64,000 nt of DNA. Origin: Siminovitchia acidinfaciens (lineage in GTDB: Bacteria > Bacillota > Bacilli > Bacillales > Bacillaceae_C). Below, in pieces: positions 44,787-53,981 of the stretch. Below the pieces are notes generated by a model. That model made no database searches, was not told where the DNA came from, and saw nothing but the letters and a program-made list of their open reading frames with translations. Positions within the stretch are counted from its first letter, which is position 1. Each line of letters starts with the position of its first letter. The translations under genes and the position numbers were made by a program. Location of the stretch: contig NZ_QYTV02000003.1 of assembly GCF_003605385.1 (NCBI RefSeq), forward strand, positions 62,001 through 126,000, written 5' to 3'.

Positions 44787-45996
44787 ACTATGGCCTGAAA
44801 GGTTTCAGGAATTTATAAAAGAGATGCAGCGCTATTTCAAATATATGTTTAATGATCACATGAAGTTTGTGCTGATTTTTGGCGGTGGTGCCGCCATTTA
44901 TTACTATTCTCAATGGGTGAAGAGTATCACGGAAGACTTCCCAGTCAGCCTTGTCATGTCGATTGTTTTAGCTTTTTGTTTGACGATCAGCCCCATCATT
45001 ACATTGCTCAAGGAAGCTGATATAGTCTTTCTGCTGCCGTTGGAAAATGAGTTGACGGGATATTTTAAAAAAGGGATGAAACTAAGCTTTGTCATCCAGG
45101 CATATATCCTCCTGCTCACTCTTGCGGCGCTGATGCCCTTGTATTTTAAAGCGACAGGTGCAGGGTTGGCCGCTTTTATATATTTGTTTACTGTGCTGCT
45201 TGTATTAAAGTTTTGGAATTTAAAATTGCGTTGGGATACATTGAAAACTAATGATTCTGGAACGCTTGCGGCTGATCAGATTATCCGGTTTACCTTGAAT
45301 ACAGTAATCCTTTATTTTATTATTGCAAAAGCTTCGTGGTGGTACATATTGGCCGTTGTTCTTATCGCAACTGCTTACACTCTTTATATGAGGAGCATTG
45401 TAAAAAATAAGAGCCTGAAATGGGAATTGTTGATTGAAAAAGAGCAAGGCAGGATGCAAATGTTTTATCGGACGGCAAATATGTTTACTGATGTACCGCA
45501 TTTGAAAAGCAAGGTATGGAGAAGGAAATGGCTCGATCCTCTTTTCGAGTTCATCTCGTTTGGAGACAGGAATACTTTTCGATTCTTGTATTCGAGAACA
45601 CTTGTGAGAACAAGTGAATATTCAGGATTAATTATCAGGTTAACACTGCTTGCCTGTATTATTTTGTATTTTATCGACAATTTATATGTTGCTGTCGGAG
45701 TCGCATTTCTATTTTTATATTTGACAGGCTTCCAGCTGCTCCCCATTTATCGGCTCCATGATACGAAGGTGTGGGTTCATTTGTATCCCGTACCGCCAGT
45801 ATATAAAAAGCAGGATTTCTATCTTTTATTAACCCAGGTTTTGATGTTGCAGGGACTGCTATTCGCTCTTTTCACCTTGGCAGGGGGGAATATTGTAAAC
45901 TCCGGACTCATTTTATTGTTAAGTATCATGTTCGCTTTTGGTTTCGGTAAGCAATACGCGCCCGGCAGAATTAAGAAAATGGAGCAGTACTTTTAA
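44770..45996 (+). CDS. ecsB: ABC transporter membrane subunit EcsB
   Basis: 408 residues with multiple membrane segments and typical EcsB segments (KFVLIFGGGAAIYYYSQWV, IVLAFCLTISPIITLLKEADIVFLLPLE, WRRKWLDPLFEFISFGDRN). It is translationally coupled to ecsA by the 17-nt overlap. In B. subtilis ecsC follows; here the operon ends and a terminator and convergent yhaA follow, so ecsC is absent from this locus. Confidence 0.92.
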   Translation: MKQINELWPERFQEFIKEMQRYFKYMFNDHMKFVLIFGGGAAIYYYSQWVKSITEDFPVSLVMSIVLAFCLTISPIITLLKEADIVFLLPLENELTGYFKKGMKLSFVIQAYILLLTLAALMPLYFKATGAGLAAFIYLFTVLLVLKFWNLKLRWDTLKTNDSGTLAADQIIRFTLNTVILYFIIAKASWWYILAVVLIATAYTLYMRSIVKNKSLKWELLIEKEQGRMQMFYRTANMFTDVPHLKSKVWRRKWLDPLFEFISFGDRNTFRFLYSRTLVRTSEYSGLIIRLTLLACIILYFIDNLYVAVGVAFLFLYLTGFQLLPIYRLHDTKVWVHLYPVPPVYKKQDFYLLLTQVLMLQGLLFALFTLAGGNIVNSGLILLLSIMFAFGFGKQYAPGRIKKMEQYF

Positions 45997-46059
45997 AAGG
46001 GAAAGGGCAATTTAGGGGGAAGCTCTTTACTTCCATATCCTGCACATCTATGGACGATC

Positions 46060-46096
46060 AGAAAAGGCACTCGCATAAAAAAACGGGTGCCTTTTG
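46060..46096. terminator. Bidirectional terminator
   Basis: AAAAGGCACTCG and CGGGTGCCTTTT pair around an A-rich loop, between the convergent ecsB and yhaA genes. Confidence 0.85.
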
Positions 46097-46099
46097 CTA

Positions 46100-47311
46100 T
46101 TATGATATTCCTACAGCTTTATTTTCCGTCAACTCATGTTTTTGATAATTAACAGCTGCCGATGCCAGTGTTTTGGCTGCAAGAAGCATTGCCTTTTCGT
46201 TAATATCAAACTTTGGATGGTGATGAGGGTAACCTGCATCCTCATGATCGGGCAGGGCGCCTGTGAAAAAGAATGTGCCTTTCACATTCTGTAAATAGTA
46301 TGCGAAATCTTCTCCTCCCATTTGCTGCTCCGACTCTTCCACCGATAAAACGCCTGGAACGTCGGCTGCTAGACCTGCTAAGAATTCCGTCTCATTTTTA
46401 TGATTGACGACTGCTGGATAACCGCGGTGATAGTCGAACTCATAACCGCAACCGCCGTTGGCTATGCAAGTACCTTTTACGACCGTTTCAATTTCTTGCT
46501 CGATTAAATCACGGACATCTTCACTGAATGTCCTGACTGTGCCTTGCAGCTTAGCTGTATCCGCTATAACATTGAAGGCATTTTCTGCAATAAAAGAACT
46601 GACGGAAACAACTGCCGGTTCTACAGGGTTGACCCTGCGGCTTACAATTTGCTGCAGATTCATGACAAGCTGGGAACCGATGGCCACAGCGTCTTTTGTT
46701 TTATGCGGCATGGCACCATGCCCGCCGCGGCCTTGAATGACAATTTCAAAGCGATCTGCGGCTGCCATGAATGGGCCTGTCCGGTAACTGATTGTTCCAT
46801 AAGGAAGTTCTGCCCACAGGTGCGTTCCGAAAATGACATCTACACCATCTAAGCATCCATCTTTAATCATTGAGATGGCTCCGCCTGGAGCAAGCTCTTC
46901 GGCGTGTTGGTGAATTAAAACATATTCCCCGGGAAGCTCCTCCCTTAAATCATGGAGCACCTTTCCGATTGTCAATAATACCGCCGTATGAGCGTCATGA
47001 CCGCATGCATGCATCACGCCTGGTGCTTTTGAACTATAAGGAAGACCTGTTTCTTCCTGAATCGGAAGTGCATCGAAATCAGCCCGCAGGGCGACCGTTT
47101 TACCCGGTTTTCCGCCTTTAATGCGTGCCACGACTCCATTACCGCCAACTCCAGTTTTTACATCAATTCCAAGCTTTTTATAAAAATCTGCGATATATGC
47201 CGCTGTCTTGAACTCTTTGAATGAAAGTTCGGGATGCTGATGCAAGTAGCGTCTGGTTTGCACCATTTCATCATATTGCTCTTCCAATTTTTCAAATAGA
47301 GCCTGCTTCAT
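46100..47311 (-). CDS. yhaA: M20-family amidohydrolase YhaA
   Basis: 403 residues of the aminoacylase/IAA-amino-acid hydrolase type. Metal-site motifs are present: HQHPELSF (25-32), HACGHDAHTAVLL (about 99-111), HQHAEELAPGGA (about 134-145), GGRGHGAMPH and MGGEDFAYYL. It should release amino acids from N-acyl conjugates; the substrate is not known. GGCGGTGG precedes ATG. Gene order ecsA-ecsB-yhaA-yhfA matches B. subtilis apart from ecsC. Confidence 0.9.
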   Translation of the reverse strand: MKQALFEKLEEQYDEMVQTRRYLHQHPELSFKEFKTAAYIADFYKKLGIDVKTGVGGNGVVARIKGGKPGKTVALRADFDALPIQEETGLPYSSKAPGVMHACGHDAHTAVLLTIGKVLHDLREELPGEYVLIHQHAEELAPGGAISMIKDGCLDGVDVIFGTHLWAELPYGTISYRTGPFMAAADRFEIVIQGRGGHGAMPHKTKDAVAIGSQLVMNLQQIVSRRVNPVEPAVVSVSSFIAENAFNVIADTAKLQGTVRTFSEDVRDLIEQEIETVVKGTCIANGGCGYEFDYHRGYPAVVNHKNETEFLAGLAADVPGVLSVEESEQQMGGEDFAYYLQNVKGTFFFTGALPDHEDAGYPHHHPKFDINEKAMLLAAKTLASAAVNYQKHELTENKAVGIS

Positions 47312-47441
47312 CGAGTACCACCGCCTATTTATTATTTGTCTGAAAATAATTATAGCATAAGAGGAGTGGCTGAAAGCGTTTTTTACTGTGTGGTGGAAGT
47401 TAATTGTCGCATATTTCCAGGTAGTTTGCGATCAACCTTAC

Positions 47442-47475
47442 TAAAAAAGGAAATGCTGTCAGAAAGCGCATTTCC
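47442..47475 (-). terminator. Terminator of yhfA
   Basis: On the minus strand GGAAATGC pairs with GCATTTCC, followed by TTTTTTAG. Confidence 0.82.
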
Positions 47476-47486
47476 CTAATAATCTT

Positions 47487-48881
47487 TTAGATGAAAAACA
47501 AAGCGGCAATAGTGGTCACTGCCAATCCGATGATGACAGGAACCAAGTTACGCCTGGCTAGTTCAAATGGATCGACATTGCAAATGGCAGCAGCAGGAAT
47601 GAGTGCCCACGGAACAATGGTCCCTCCGCCTACCCAGATGGTAGTAATCTGTCCCAATGCGGTTAACGATGCTGTACCGGAGCCGATAGCTTTGCCGAAT
47701 AGTGCTGCAATGGAGCCTGTCAAAGGGAGTCCGGAAAAGCCTGATCCGTCCAAACCCGTGATGACGCCAACAGCTGTAATTGTTAAGGCCCCGACTGATT
47801 TGGTGACAGGGACAACAGCTGCAAGGGCTGTTCCGAGATCATTGATGATTCCTTCGGAGCCTTCTGGCAAAGGGCTGCCAATCATCTGCTCAAATCCGCC
47901 TCCGCCAAGGTAGAAGAAGGCGGCAATAGGAATGACAGGTCCGAACACACGAAAACCGAACTGAAGTCCTTCAATAAGAAGTTTAGTTGTTTTTTCCAGA
48001 GCCTGCCGTTTATGTGCTGCAATAGATGTGAATATTAATATTAAAACTGAAGTTCCACCAATTAGCGCCGTGGCTTCTCCTCCTTGGAGGTTCAACGTAA
48101 ACATCATGCCAATATTGGCTGCAAATAGGATAGGAATGATTGCTGCGAAGAATCGTTTGACAGGAGGAGAGAGTTCACTTTTTTCGGTTTCTTTCATGAC
48201 TCCCTCGGAGGCGAATTCTTTTGTGGAATAGAGCTTTCCTTTCTTCATATCCCGCTTTAAAAAAATAAACGCGGTTACTGTTGTGACAACACCCATGATA
48301 ATGATAAGGGGAATACTTGCTGCAATAACTTCCGAAGCCGCTAATCCTGCTGCATCACCGGAAAGTTTAGGGGCCGCCTGGATGATGAAGTCGCCTGATA
48401 AGGCAATTCCATGGCCAAAAAGGTTCATAGCGATTGCAGCACCAAGAGCAGGAAGGCCGACCCGAAGAGCAACGGGCAGCAGTACCGCTCCCATTAAAGC
48501 AACAGCAGGGGAAGGCCAAAAAAACCAGGAAATGACCATCATTACGATACCAATCGTCCAAAAGGCAAGTGCAGGGGTCTTAATTATTTTGGCGAAAGGA
48601 GAAATCATCATATCATTGATTCCGGTTGCCATTAATATCCTGCTCATCGATGTAATGATTGATATGACGAGGATAATTGAAAGCAATTCGCTGATTGCAT
48701 ATATAAAACTTGTAAAAATAGCGCTAATTGATGGGGCTAAAGATCCGGTGGCCGTAAAGGCAAGCAGAAGAACACCTGTTATGCAAATGATTGTGATATC
48801 ACGTCTTAGGATCATCAATAAGATTGTCAGTCCGATGAATAAGAGATAGATCCAATGCAAGGCAGTTAACTCAATTCCCAC
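47487..48881 (-). CDS. yhfA: YhfA-like membrane transporter
   Basis: 464 residues with about twelve hydrophobic segments, in the length and style of B. subtilis YhfA and related GntP/DctM-like permeases (WPSPAVALMGAVLLPVALRVGLP, GSGTASLTALGQITTIWVGGGTIVPWALIPAAA). The substrate is unknown. The start is GTG 48881, following GGGAGG; the upstream in-frame ATG at 48905 precedes the ribosome binding site. It lies 175 bp upstream of yhaA with a terminator between. Confidence 0.85.
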   Translation of the reverse strand: MGIELTALHWIYLLFIGLTILLMILRRDITIICITGVLLLAFTATGSLAPSISAIFTSFIYAISELLSIILVISIITSMSRILMATGINDMMISPFAKIIKTPALAFWTIGIVMMVISWFFWPSPAVALMGAVLLPVALRVGLPALGAAIAMNLFGHGIALSGDFIIQAAPKLSGDAAGLAASEVIAASIPLIIIMGVVTTVTAFIFLKRDMKKGKLYSTKEFASEGVMKETEKSELSPPVKRFFAAIIPILFAANIGMMFTLNLQGGEATALIGGTSVLILIFTSIAAHKRQALEKTTKLLIEGLQFGFRVFGPVIPIAAFFYLGGGGFEQMIGSPLPEGSEGIINDLGTALAAVVPVTKSVGALTITAVGVITGLDGSGFSGLPLTGSIAALFGKAIGSGTASLTALGQITTIWVGGGTIVPWALIPAAAICNVDPFELARRNLVPVIIGLAVTTIAALFFI

Positions 48882-48972
48882 ACTTATTCCTCCCTGCAGC
48901 TTCATATGTCAATGGGATAAAAGCCTATTTTCCCATACAGCATCATATGAAAGCTCGGGGAGGGTGTGTCAA

Positions 48973-49488
48973 TTACTCGTTATCATCACTTTTTTCGTCG
49001 TCCAGTACAAAGACGGATACATACGATTGCCCGGAAAAAACATTGTTATTTTCAGCGGAATGGATTGCCTTCGAGTAGGATTCGGCAAATGAAGGTGATT
49101 GCTTCCAGTCGTTGTATGCTTTCTCATCCTCCCACATGGTCATGACAACATAAGTATCATTTGAAAGCGGCCGCAATAACCTGAAAGCAATAAAACCGGG
49201 AAAAGATTCGACTTTTTTCATCCGTTCAGCAAACTGGTACTCGAATACGGGCCTGCCTTCTTCGCGTACAGGTATATGATTGCAGGCAACGAAGCCATTC
49301 TTTTCAAGCTGCCCCGAAGAATGAATGACTTCATATTTTCTGGGCGATTGAAAAAGCGTTGGGCCATTTGTTTCGTGCCAAATTAGTGCAGTTTCAACGT
49401 TTTGCATTAAAAGCATATCCTCATCCGGATGCTTTTCTTCAATTTTTTTTAAGAAAAAATATGTTCCTGTAGTAATGTATGTGTACAA
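48973..49488 (-). CDS. hmoB: Haem-degrading monooxygenase HmoB / TRAP-family protein
   Basis: 171 residues. The C-terminal antibiotic-biosynthesis-monooxygenase domain (about 70-160: FAERMKKVESFPGFIAFRLLRP, YVVMTMWEDEKAYNDWKQSPSFAESYSKAIH) carries the W and H expected for haem binding in B. subtilis HmoB (YhgC). It releases iron from haem and may protect from oxidative stress. The start is TTG 49488 with AAGGGGTG 6 nt upstream. It is divergent from hemEHY. Confidence 0.82.
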   Translation of the reverse strand: MYTYITTGTYFFLKKIEEKHPDEDMLLMQNVETALIWHETNGPTLFQSPRKYEVIHSSGQLEKNGFVACNHIPVREEGRPVFEYQFAERMKKVESFPGFIAFRLLRPLSNDTYVVMTMWEDEKAYNDWKQSPSFAESYSKAIHSAENNNVFSGQSYVSVFVLDDEKSDDNE

Positions 49489-49726
49489 CCAAGACACCCC
49501 TTCTGTACAGAATTGCTTGTTATTTAATTTTACCCTAAACCGGGTAAGACAAAACAAAGTGCAAAAGGGGTGTGTAAAAAGCACAAATTTATGACAACCC
49601 CGCACCCCGCCTATACTTTACGATAGAAAAGTACTATAGTAAGCATGAGTCAATCACATGTTCTATTATTAGTGTGGAATAACAATTTGTTTTATATAGA
49701 AAAACCGAAAGGTGGCTTCCATTTAC

Positions 49727-50770
49727 ATGAGTAAAATTACAAATGATACTTTTTTAAGGGCTGCAAGAGGAGAGAAGACGGAACATGTACCTGTGTGGTA
49801 CATGCGCCAGGCCGGACGCTCGCAGCCGGAATACCGGGAACTGAAAGAAAAATATTCTCTGTTTGAGATTACTCACCAGCCTGAGCTTTGCGCATATGTT
49901 ACACGCCTCCCGGTGGAAAATTACAATGTGGATGCAGCAATTTTATACAAAGATATCATGACTCCGCTTCCTGCACTGGGGGTAGATGTAGAGATTGTCA
50001 GCGGAATCGGTCCTGTCATTGATAATCCCATCCGCTCTGCAAGTGATGTGGAAAAGCTTGGTGAATTGAATCCGGAAAAAGACATTGATTATGTGCTTGA
50101 AACAATCAAGATTTTAACAAAGGAGCAATTATCTGTCCCACTGATCGGCTTCGGTGGAGCTCCGTTTACATTGGCATCTTATATGATTGAAGGAGGCCCT
50201 TCAAAGAATTACCATAAAACGAAGGCGTTCATGTATTCCGAACCGGAAACCTGGGCACTTTTAATGGATAAGCTGGCTGAAATGACGGTTGTTTACTTAA
50301 AAGCTCAAATTAAAGCTGGTGCCAGTGCGGTACAATTGTTTGATTCTTGGGTGGGTGCTCTAAGCCGTGCAGATTATCGAAACTTTATCAAGCCTGTTAT
50401 GGAGAAGATATTCACTGAAATGAGAAATGAGAATGTCCCGCTTATTATGCATGGGGTAGGGGCCAGCCACCTTACGCTTGAATGGAATGATTTGCCGCTT
50501 GATGTCGTTGGACTTGATTGGAGATTGCCGATTGCGGATGCCCGTAAGCTCGGAATAACAAAAGCAGTACAAGGAAACTTGGACCCTGCATTGTTAATTT
50601 CTCCATGGAGTGCCATTGAAGAGCGTGCGAAAGAAATTATCGATCAAGGTATTGAAAAACCTGGCTTTATTTTTAATCTGGGTCACGGTGTTTTCCCTGA
50701 AGTTAAGCCGGAAACATTGAAAAAACTGACTGCATTTGTTCATGAATACAGTGCAGAGAAATTAAAGTAA
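49727..50770 (+). CDS. hemE: Uroporphyrinogen decarboxylase
   Basis: 347 residues. The signature [22 protein letters not shown] is near the N-terminus, with the catalytic Asp in [10 protein letters not shown] and the second signature [17 protein letters not shown] at about 145. It turns uroporphyrinogen III into coproporphyrinogen III. ATG 49727 follows AAAGGTGG. It is the first gene of hemE-hemH-hemY. A 10-bp palindrome, TACTATAGTA (49632-49641), lies upstream. Confidence 0.96.
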   Translation: MSKITNDTFLRAARGEKTEHVPVWYMRQAGRSQPEYRELKEKYSLFEITHQPELCAYVTRLPVENYNVDAAILYKDIMTPLPALGVDVEIVSGIGPVIDNPIRSASDVEKLGELNPEKDIDYVLETIKILTKEQLSVPLIGFGGAPFTLASYMIEGGPSKNYHKTKAFMYSEPETWALLMDKLAEMTVVYLKAQIKAGASAVQLFDSWVGALSRADYRNFIKPVMEKIFTEMRNENVPLIMHGVGASHLTLEWNDLPLDVVGLDWRLPIADARKLGITKAVQGNLDPALLISPWSAIEERAKEIIDQGIEKPGFIFNLGHGVFPEVKPETLKKLTAFVHEYSAEKLK

Positions 50771-50791
50771 TTTTTCCAGAAGGAGCGCAAG

Positions 50792-51730
50792 ATGATGCCG
50801 AAAAAGAAAATGGGATTGCTCGTTATGGCATACGGAACTCCATATCACGAAGATGATATTGAACGCTACTATACTCATATAAGAAGAGGAAGGCGCCCTT
50901 CCCCAGAAGCATTGGAAGATTTGCGGAGCAGATACGAAGCCATCGGAGGAATTTCACCGCTTGCAAAAATTACCAAAGATCAGGCGTACGGACTTGCGGA
51001 TCGGTTGAATGAAATTCAGGAAGAAGTGGAATTCAAAGCATACATCGGATTAAAGCATATTGAGCCGTTCATAGAAGATGCTGTGCAGGAAATGCACGAT
51101 GATGGCATACATGAGGCTGTATCCATCGTATTGGCGCCCCATTTCTCCACTTTCAGTGTCAAGTCCTATAATGGCCGGGCACAAGAGAAGGCTGCTGAAT
51201 TGGGTGGTCCTGAAATCACATCTGTTGAAAGCTGGTACAAGGAACCTAAGTTCATAGATTATTGGGTCAAACGTGTAAAAGAAGTTTACAATAACATGCC
51301 GGCGGATGAGCGCGAAGCATCCTGCCTTATTGTTTCTGCACATAGCCTGCCTGAGAAAATCCTTCAATTCGGAGATCCGTACCCGCAGCAATTACAGGAA
51401 ACTGCGGATTTAATTGCGGAAGGCGCAGGCATTGAAGTGTATGAAGTCGGATGGCAAAGTGAAGGAAATACTCCTGAGCCGTGGCTTGGACCGGATGTGC
51501 AGGATTTGACCAGAGATTTATATAGGGAGAAAAAGTACAAAGCTTTTGTGTATATACCAGTGGGATTTGTATCAACCCACCTCGAGGTACTCTATGACAA
51601 CGACCACGAGTGTAAAGTTGTGACTGATGAAGTGGGCTCGGCGTATTATCGGCCGGACATGCCGGACGCGCAGCCTGAGTTTATAGATGCTCTTGCTTCA
51701 GTGGTATTAAAGCAACTCGGAAAACATTAA
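50792..51730 (+). CDS. hemH: Coproporphyrin ferrochelatase (CpfC)
   Basis: 312 residues. The catalytic His184 lies in [11 protein letters not shown] and the Glu in [14 protein letters not shown] near 265. In Gram-positive bacteria the enzyme inserts iron into coproporphyrin III rather than protoporphyrin. AAGGAG precedes the ATG, and a second ATG follows at once. It sits between hemE and hemY with short gaps. Confidence 0.95.
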   Translation: MMPKKKMGLLVMAYGTPYHEDDIERYYTHIRRGRRPSPEALEDLRSRYEAIGGISPLAKITKDQAYGLADRLNEIQEEVEFKAYIGLKHIEPFIEDAVQEMHDDGIHEAVSIVLAPHFSTFSVKSYNGRAQEKAAELGGPEITSVESWYKEPKFIDYWVKRVKEVYNNMPADEREASCLIVSAHSLPEKILQFGDPYPQQLQETADLIAEGAGIEVYEVGWQSEGNTPEPWLGPDVQDLTRDLYREKKYKAFVYIPVGFVSTHLEVLYDNDHECKVVTDEVGSAYYRPDMPDAQPEFIDALASVVLKQLGKH

Positions 51731-51751
51731 TAAAAAGAAGGCGATTTCGGT

Positions 51752-53161
51752 TTGGAAGACAAGAAAAAGGTTGTTGTGATCGGTGGTGGCATCACCGGTT
51801 TAACAACAGCATACTACTTGCAAAAAACAATACAAAAAGAGCAGATGTCTTGTGACGTTTCGCTTGTTGAGGCAAGCCACAAGCTGGGAGGTAAGTTTCA
51901 AACCGTTTATAAAGATGGCTTTACTATCGAGCGCGGACCCGACTCATTTCTTGAACGGAAAATGAGTGCACAGGAGCTAGCGATTGAAGTGGGCTTAAAA
52001 GATGAGCTCGTGAACAATACAGCGGGCCGCGCCTTTGTGCTTGCAAACGAGAAGCTCCATCCGATGCCTAAGGGTGCGGTTATGGGGATACCAACTAAGA
52101 TTGGGCCCTTCATAACGACAGATTTATTTACTATTCAAGGAAAAATGAGGGCGGCTGCAGACTTAGTCATGCCGCGGTCGAATGTTTCGGGCGATCAATC
52201 GTTGGGACGTTTCTTCCGAAGACGGCTGGGAGACGAAGTAGTGGAGAACTTGGTCGAACCGCTGCTGTCAGGTATTTATGCCGGGGACATTGATCGACTC
52301 AGCTTAATGTCAACATTTCCGCAATTTTACCATGCGGAGCAAAAATACCGCAGTTTGATCTTGGGCATGAAAAAAACTACGCCCTCCGCACCTCCAAAAA
52401 CAGTGAGTGCAAAAAATCAAGGGATTTTCCTAACGTTAAAAGGCGGTTTGGAATCGCTTGTCAAGGCAATTGAAGAGAAGCTTGAAACTGACTCTATTAT
52501 TAAAGGGACACGCGTTGTGTCGATTACGGAAAATGATGGTAACGGGTATAAGCTTATGCTGAATAACGGTGATTCGCTGGATGCAGACAGTGTTGTAATA
52601 GCCCTGCCTCATTTTGCGCTGGCGGACTTGTTCCCTGATGATTCTGTTATTCAGGAATTAAAGGATATGCCTGCAACATCGGTAGCAACTGTAGCAATGG
52701 CATTTAATGCGGAAGATGTCGATGATCATCTGGATGGAACTGGGTTTGTAGTTTCGAGAAACAGTGACTATACAATTACGGCATGTACATGGACTCATAA
52801 AAAATGGCCGCATACGACACCAGAGGGGAAAGTTCTGCTTCGCTGTTATGTTGGTCGCGCTGGCGAGGAAACTGTCGTAGATTTGTCAGATGAAGAGATT
52901 GAGAAAATCGTATTGGCAGATTTGAAGCGGACAATGAATTTAACGGCAAAGCCGAATTTTACAATTGTCTCGCGCTGGAAACAGTCAATGCCGCAATATA
53001 CCGTTGGCCATAAAGAGCGGATTGATAAAATCAAATCCAATTTTAAGGAAATAATGCCTGGTGTATTCATTGCCGGCAGTTCCTATGAAGGTCTGGGAAT
53101 TCCCGATTGCATCGATCAGGGGAAAGCTGCGGTGGAAGAAGTCTTACAATATATTAGTTAA
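51752..53161 (+). CDS. hemY: Coproporphyrinogen III oxidase (CgoX)
   Basis: A 469-residue FAD enzyme. The dinucleotide-binding motif VVVIGGGITGLTTAYYL is at 8-24 and the C-terminal FAD motif GVFIAGSSYEGLGIPDCIDQGKAA near 435. It oxidises coproporphyrinogen III to coproporphyrin III, the substrate of the ferrochelatase next to it. The start is TTG 51752 with GAAGGCGAT upstream. It closes the hem operon. Confidence 0.95.
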   Translation: MEDKKKVVVIGGGITGLTTAYYLQKTIQKEQMSCDVSLVEASHKLGGKFQTVYKDGFTIERGPDSFLERKMSAQELAIEVGLKDELVNNTAGRAFVLANEKLHPMPKGAVMGIPTKIGPFITTDLFTIQGKMRAAADLVMPRSNVSGDQSLGRFFRRRLGDEVVENLVEPLLSGIYAGDIDRLSLMSTFPQFYHAEQKYRSLILGMKKTTPSAPPKTVSAKNQGIFLTLKGGLESLVKAIEEKLETDSIIKGTRVVSITENDGNGYKLMLNNGDSLDADSVVIALPHFALADLFPDDSVIQELKDMPATSVATVAMAFNAEDVDDHLDGTGFVVSRNSDYTITACTWTHKKWPHTTPEGKVLLRCYVGRAGEETVVDLSDEEIEKIVLADLKRTMNLTAKPNFTIVSRWKQSMPQYTVGHKERIDKIKSNFKEIMPGVFIAGSSYEGLGIPDCIDQGKAAVEEVLQYIS

Positions 53162-53166
53162 TTTCA

Positions 53167-53197
53167 GGAACGGTCCAGAGCCGTTCCTTTTGTTTTG
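53167..53197 (+). terminator. Terminator of the hem operon
   Basis: GGAACGG and CCGTTCC pair around a short loop, followed by TTTTGTTTTG. Confidence 0.85.
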
Positions 53198-53337
53198 ATA
53201 GAATATTACCGGTAAGATTTTAGATAAGGGGCTTTTCCTTATCAATTATTCTTGTCTTTTAAGGATACCTATGGTATCTTTTATTTTGAACGAATTGACT
53301 AAATTGGTATTTTGGTCATGAGGGCGAGGTGAATAGG

Positions 53338-53910
53338 ATGGCTGTTGACCGGAAGCAACTTATTATAGAGGCGGCGTCAAAATCTTTTTCTCTGTTTGGC
53401 TACAAAGCGACAACGATGGATCAAATTGCAAAAATTGCCAATGTCGGCAAAGGAACTATCTATAATTTTTTTGAAAATAAAGAGGAGTTGCTTGCCGAAA
53501 TTGTGACCGCTCTAATTAAAGAAATGAAGTTTGAGGCAGAAGAAACGATCCAGGACGACCTCTCTTTCCATGAAAATGCCAACAGGGCACTTTATCGTCT
53601 GTTGGAATTTCGCAAACAACATCAGCTGACGATCAAGCTGTTTCAGGAAGAGAAGGAAATTGGCACACCGGCGGTTATGGAAGTGATTCAAAGAGTGGAA
53701 AGTGCCATAATCAATTATATTAGGGAAAAAGTGGAGGAAGCCATTCAAAAAGGGGAAATCAGGCAATGTGATCCGGAAATTACTGCATTCATCATGCTGA
53801 AGCTATACGTTTCTCTTATATTTGATTGGGAAAAATATCATCAACCGTTGGATGAAGAAAAGATTGCTTCTTTATTCGAATTTTATTTGTTTAAAGGATT
53901 GTCCATGTGA
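53338..53910 (+). CDS. yhgD: TetR-family regulator YhgD
   Basis: 190 residues. The N-terminal TetR helix-turn-helix is at about 24-45 (ATTMDQIAKIANVGKGTIYNFF), followed by an all-helical ligand-binding domain. ATG 53338 is chosen since GAGGTGA lies just upstream; GTG 53329 is inside that site. It precedes yhgE by 71 nt, and regulation of yhgE is the likely role. An imperfect GAC...GTC dyad at 53297-53317 may be its operator. Confidence 0.88.
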   Translation: MAVDRKQLIIEAASKSFSLFGYKATTMDQIAKIANVGKGTIYNFFENKEELLAEIVTALIKEMKFEAEETIQDDLSFHENANRALYRLLEFRKQHQLTIKLFQEEKEIGTPAVMEVIQRVESAIINYIREKVEEAIQKGEIRQCDPEITAFIMLKLYVSLIFDWEKYHQPLDEEKIASLFEFYLFKGLSM

Positions 53911-53981
53911 TAGTCCTTGTTTTTATCAAACGTGTGACCACATGAGGAAAATAGTCATATTGTTTTAAGGGGAGAAATGAA

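Noticed and set aside
48283-48849. 188-codon ORF antisense to yhfA
   Set aside because: Shadow ORF opposite a long membrane-protein gene.
49632-49641. TACTATAGTA palindrome upstream of hemE as a regulator site
   Set aside because: Ten-bp AT-rich palindromes arise often by chance, and it may just be a -10-like sequence; kept only as a remark in the hemE entry.
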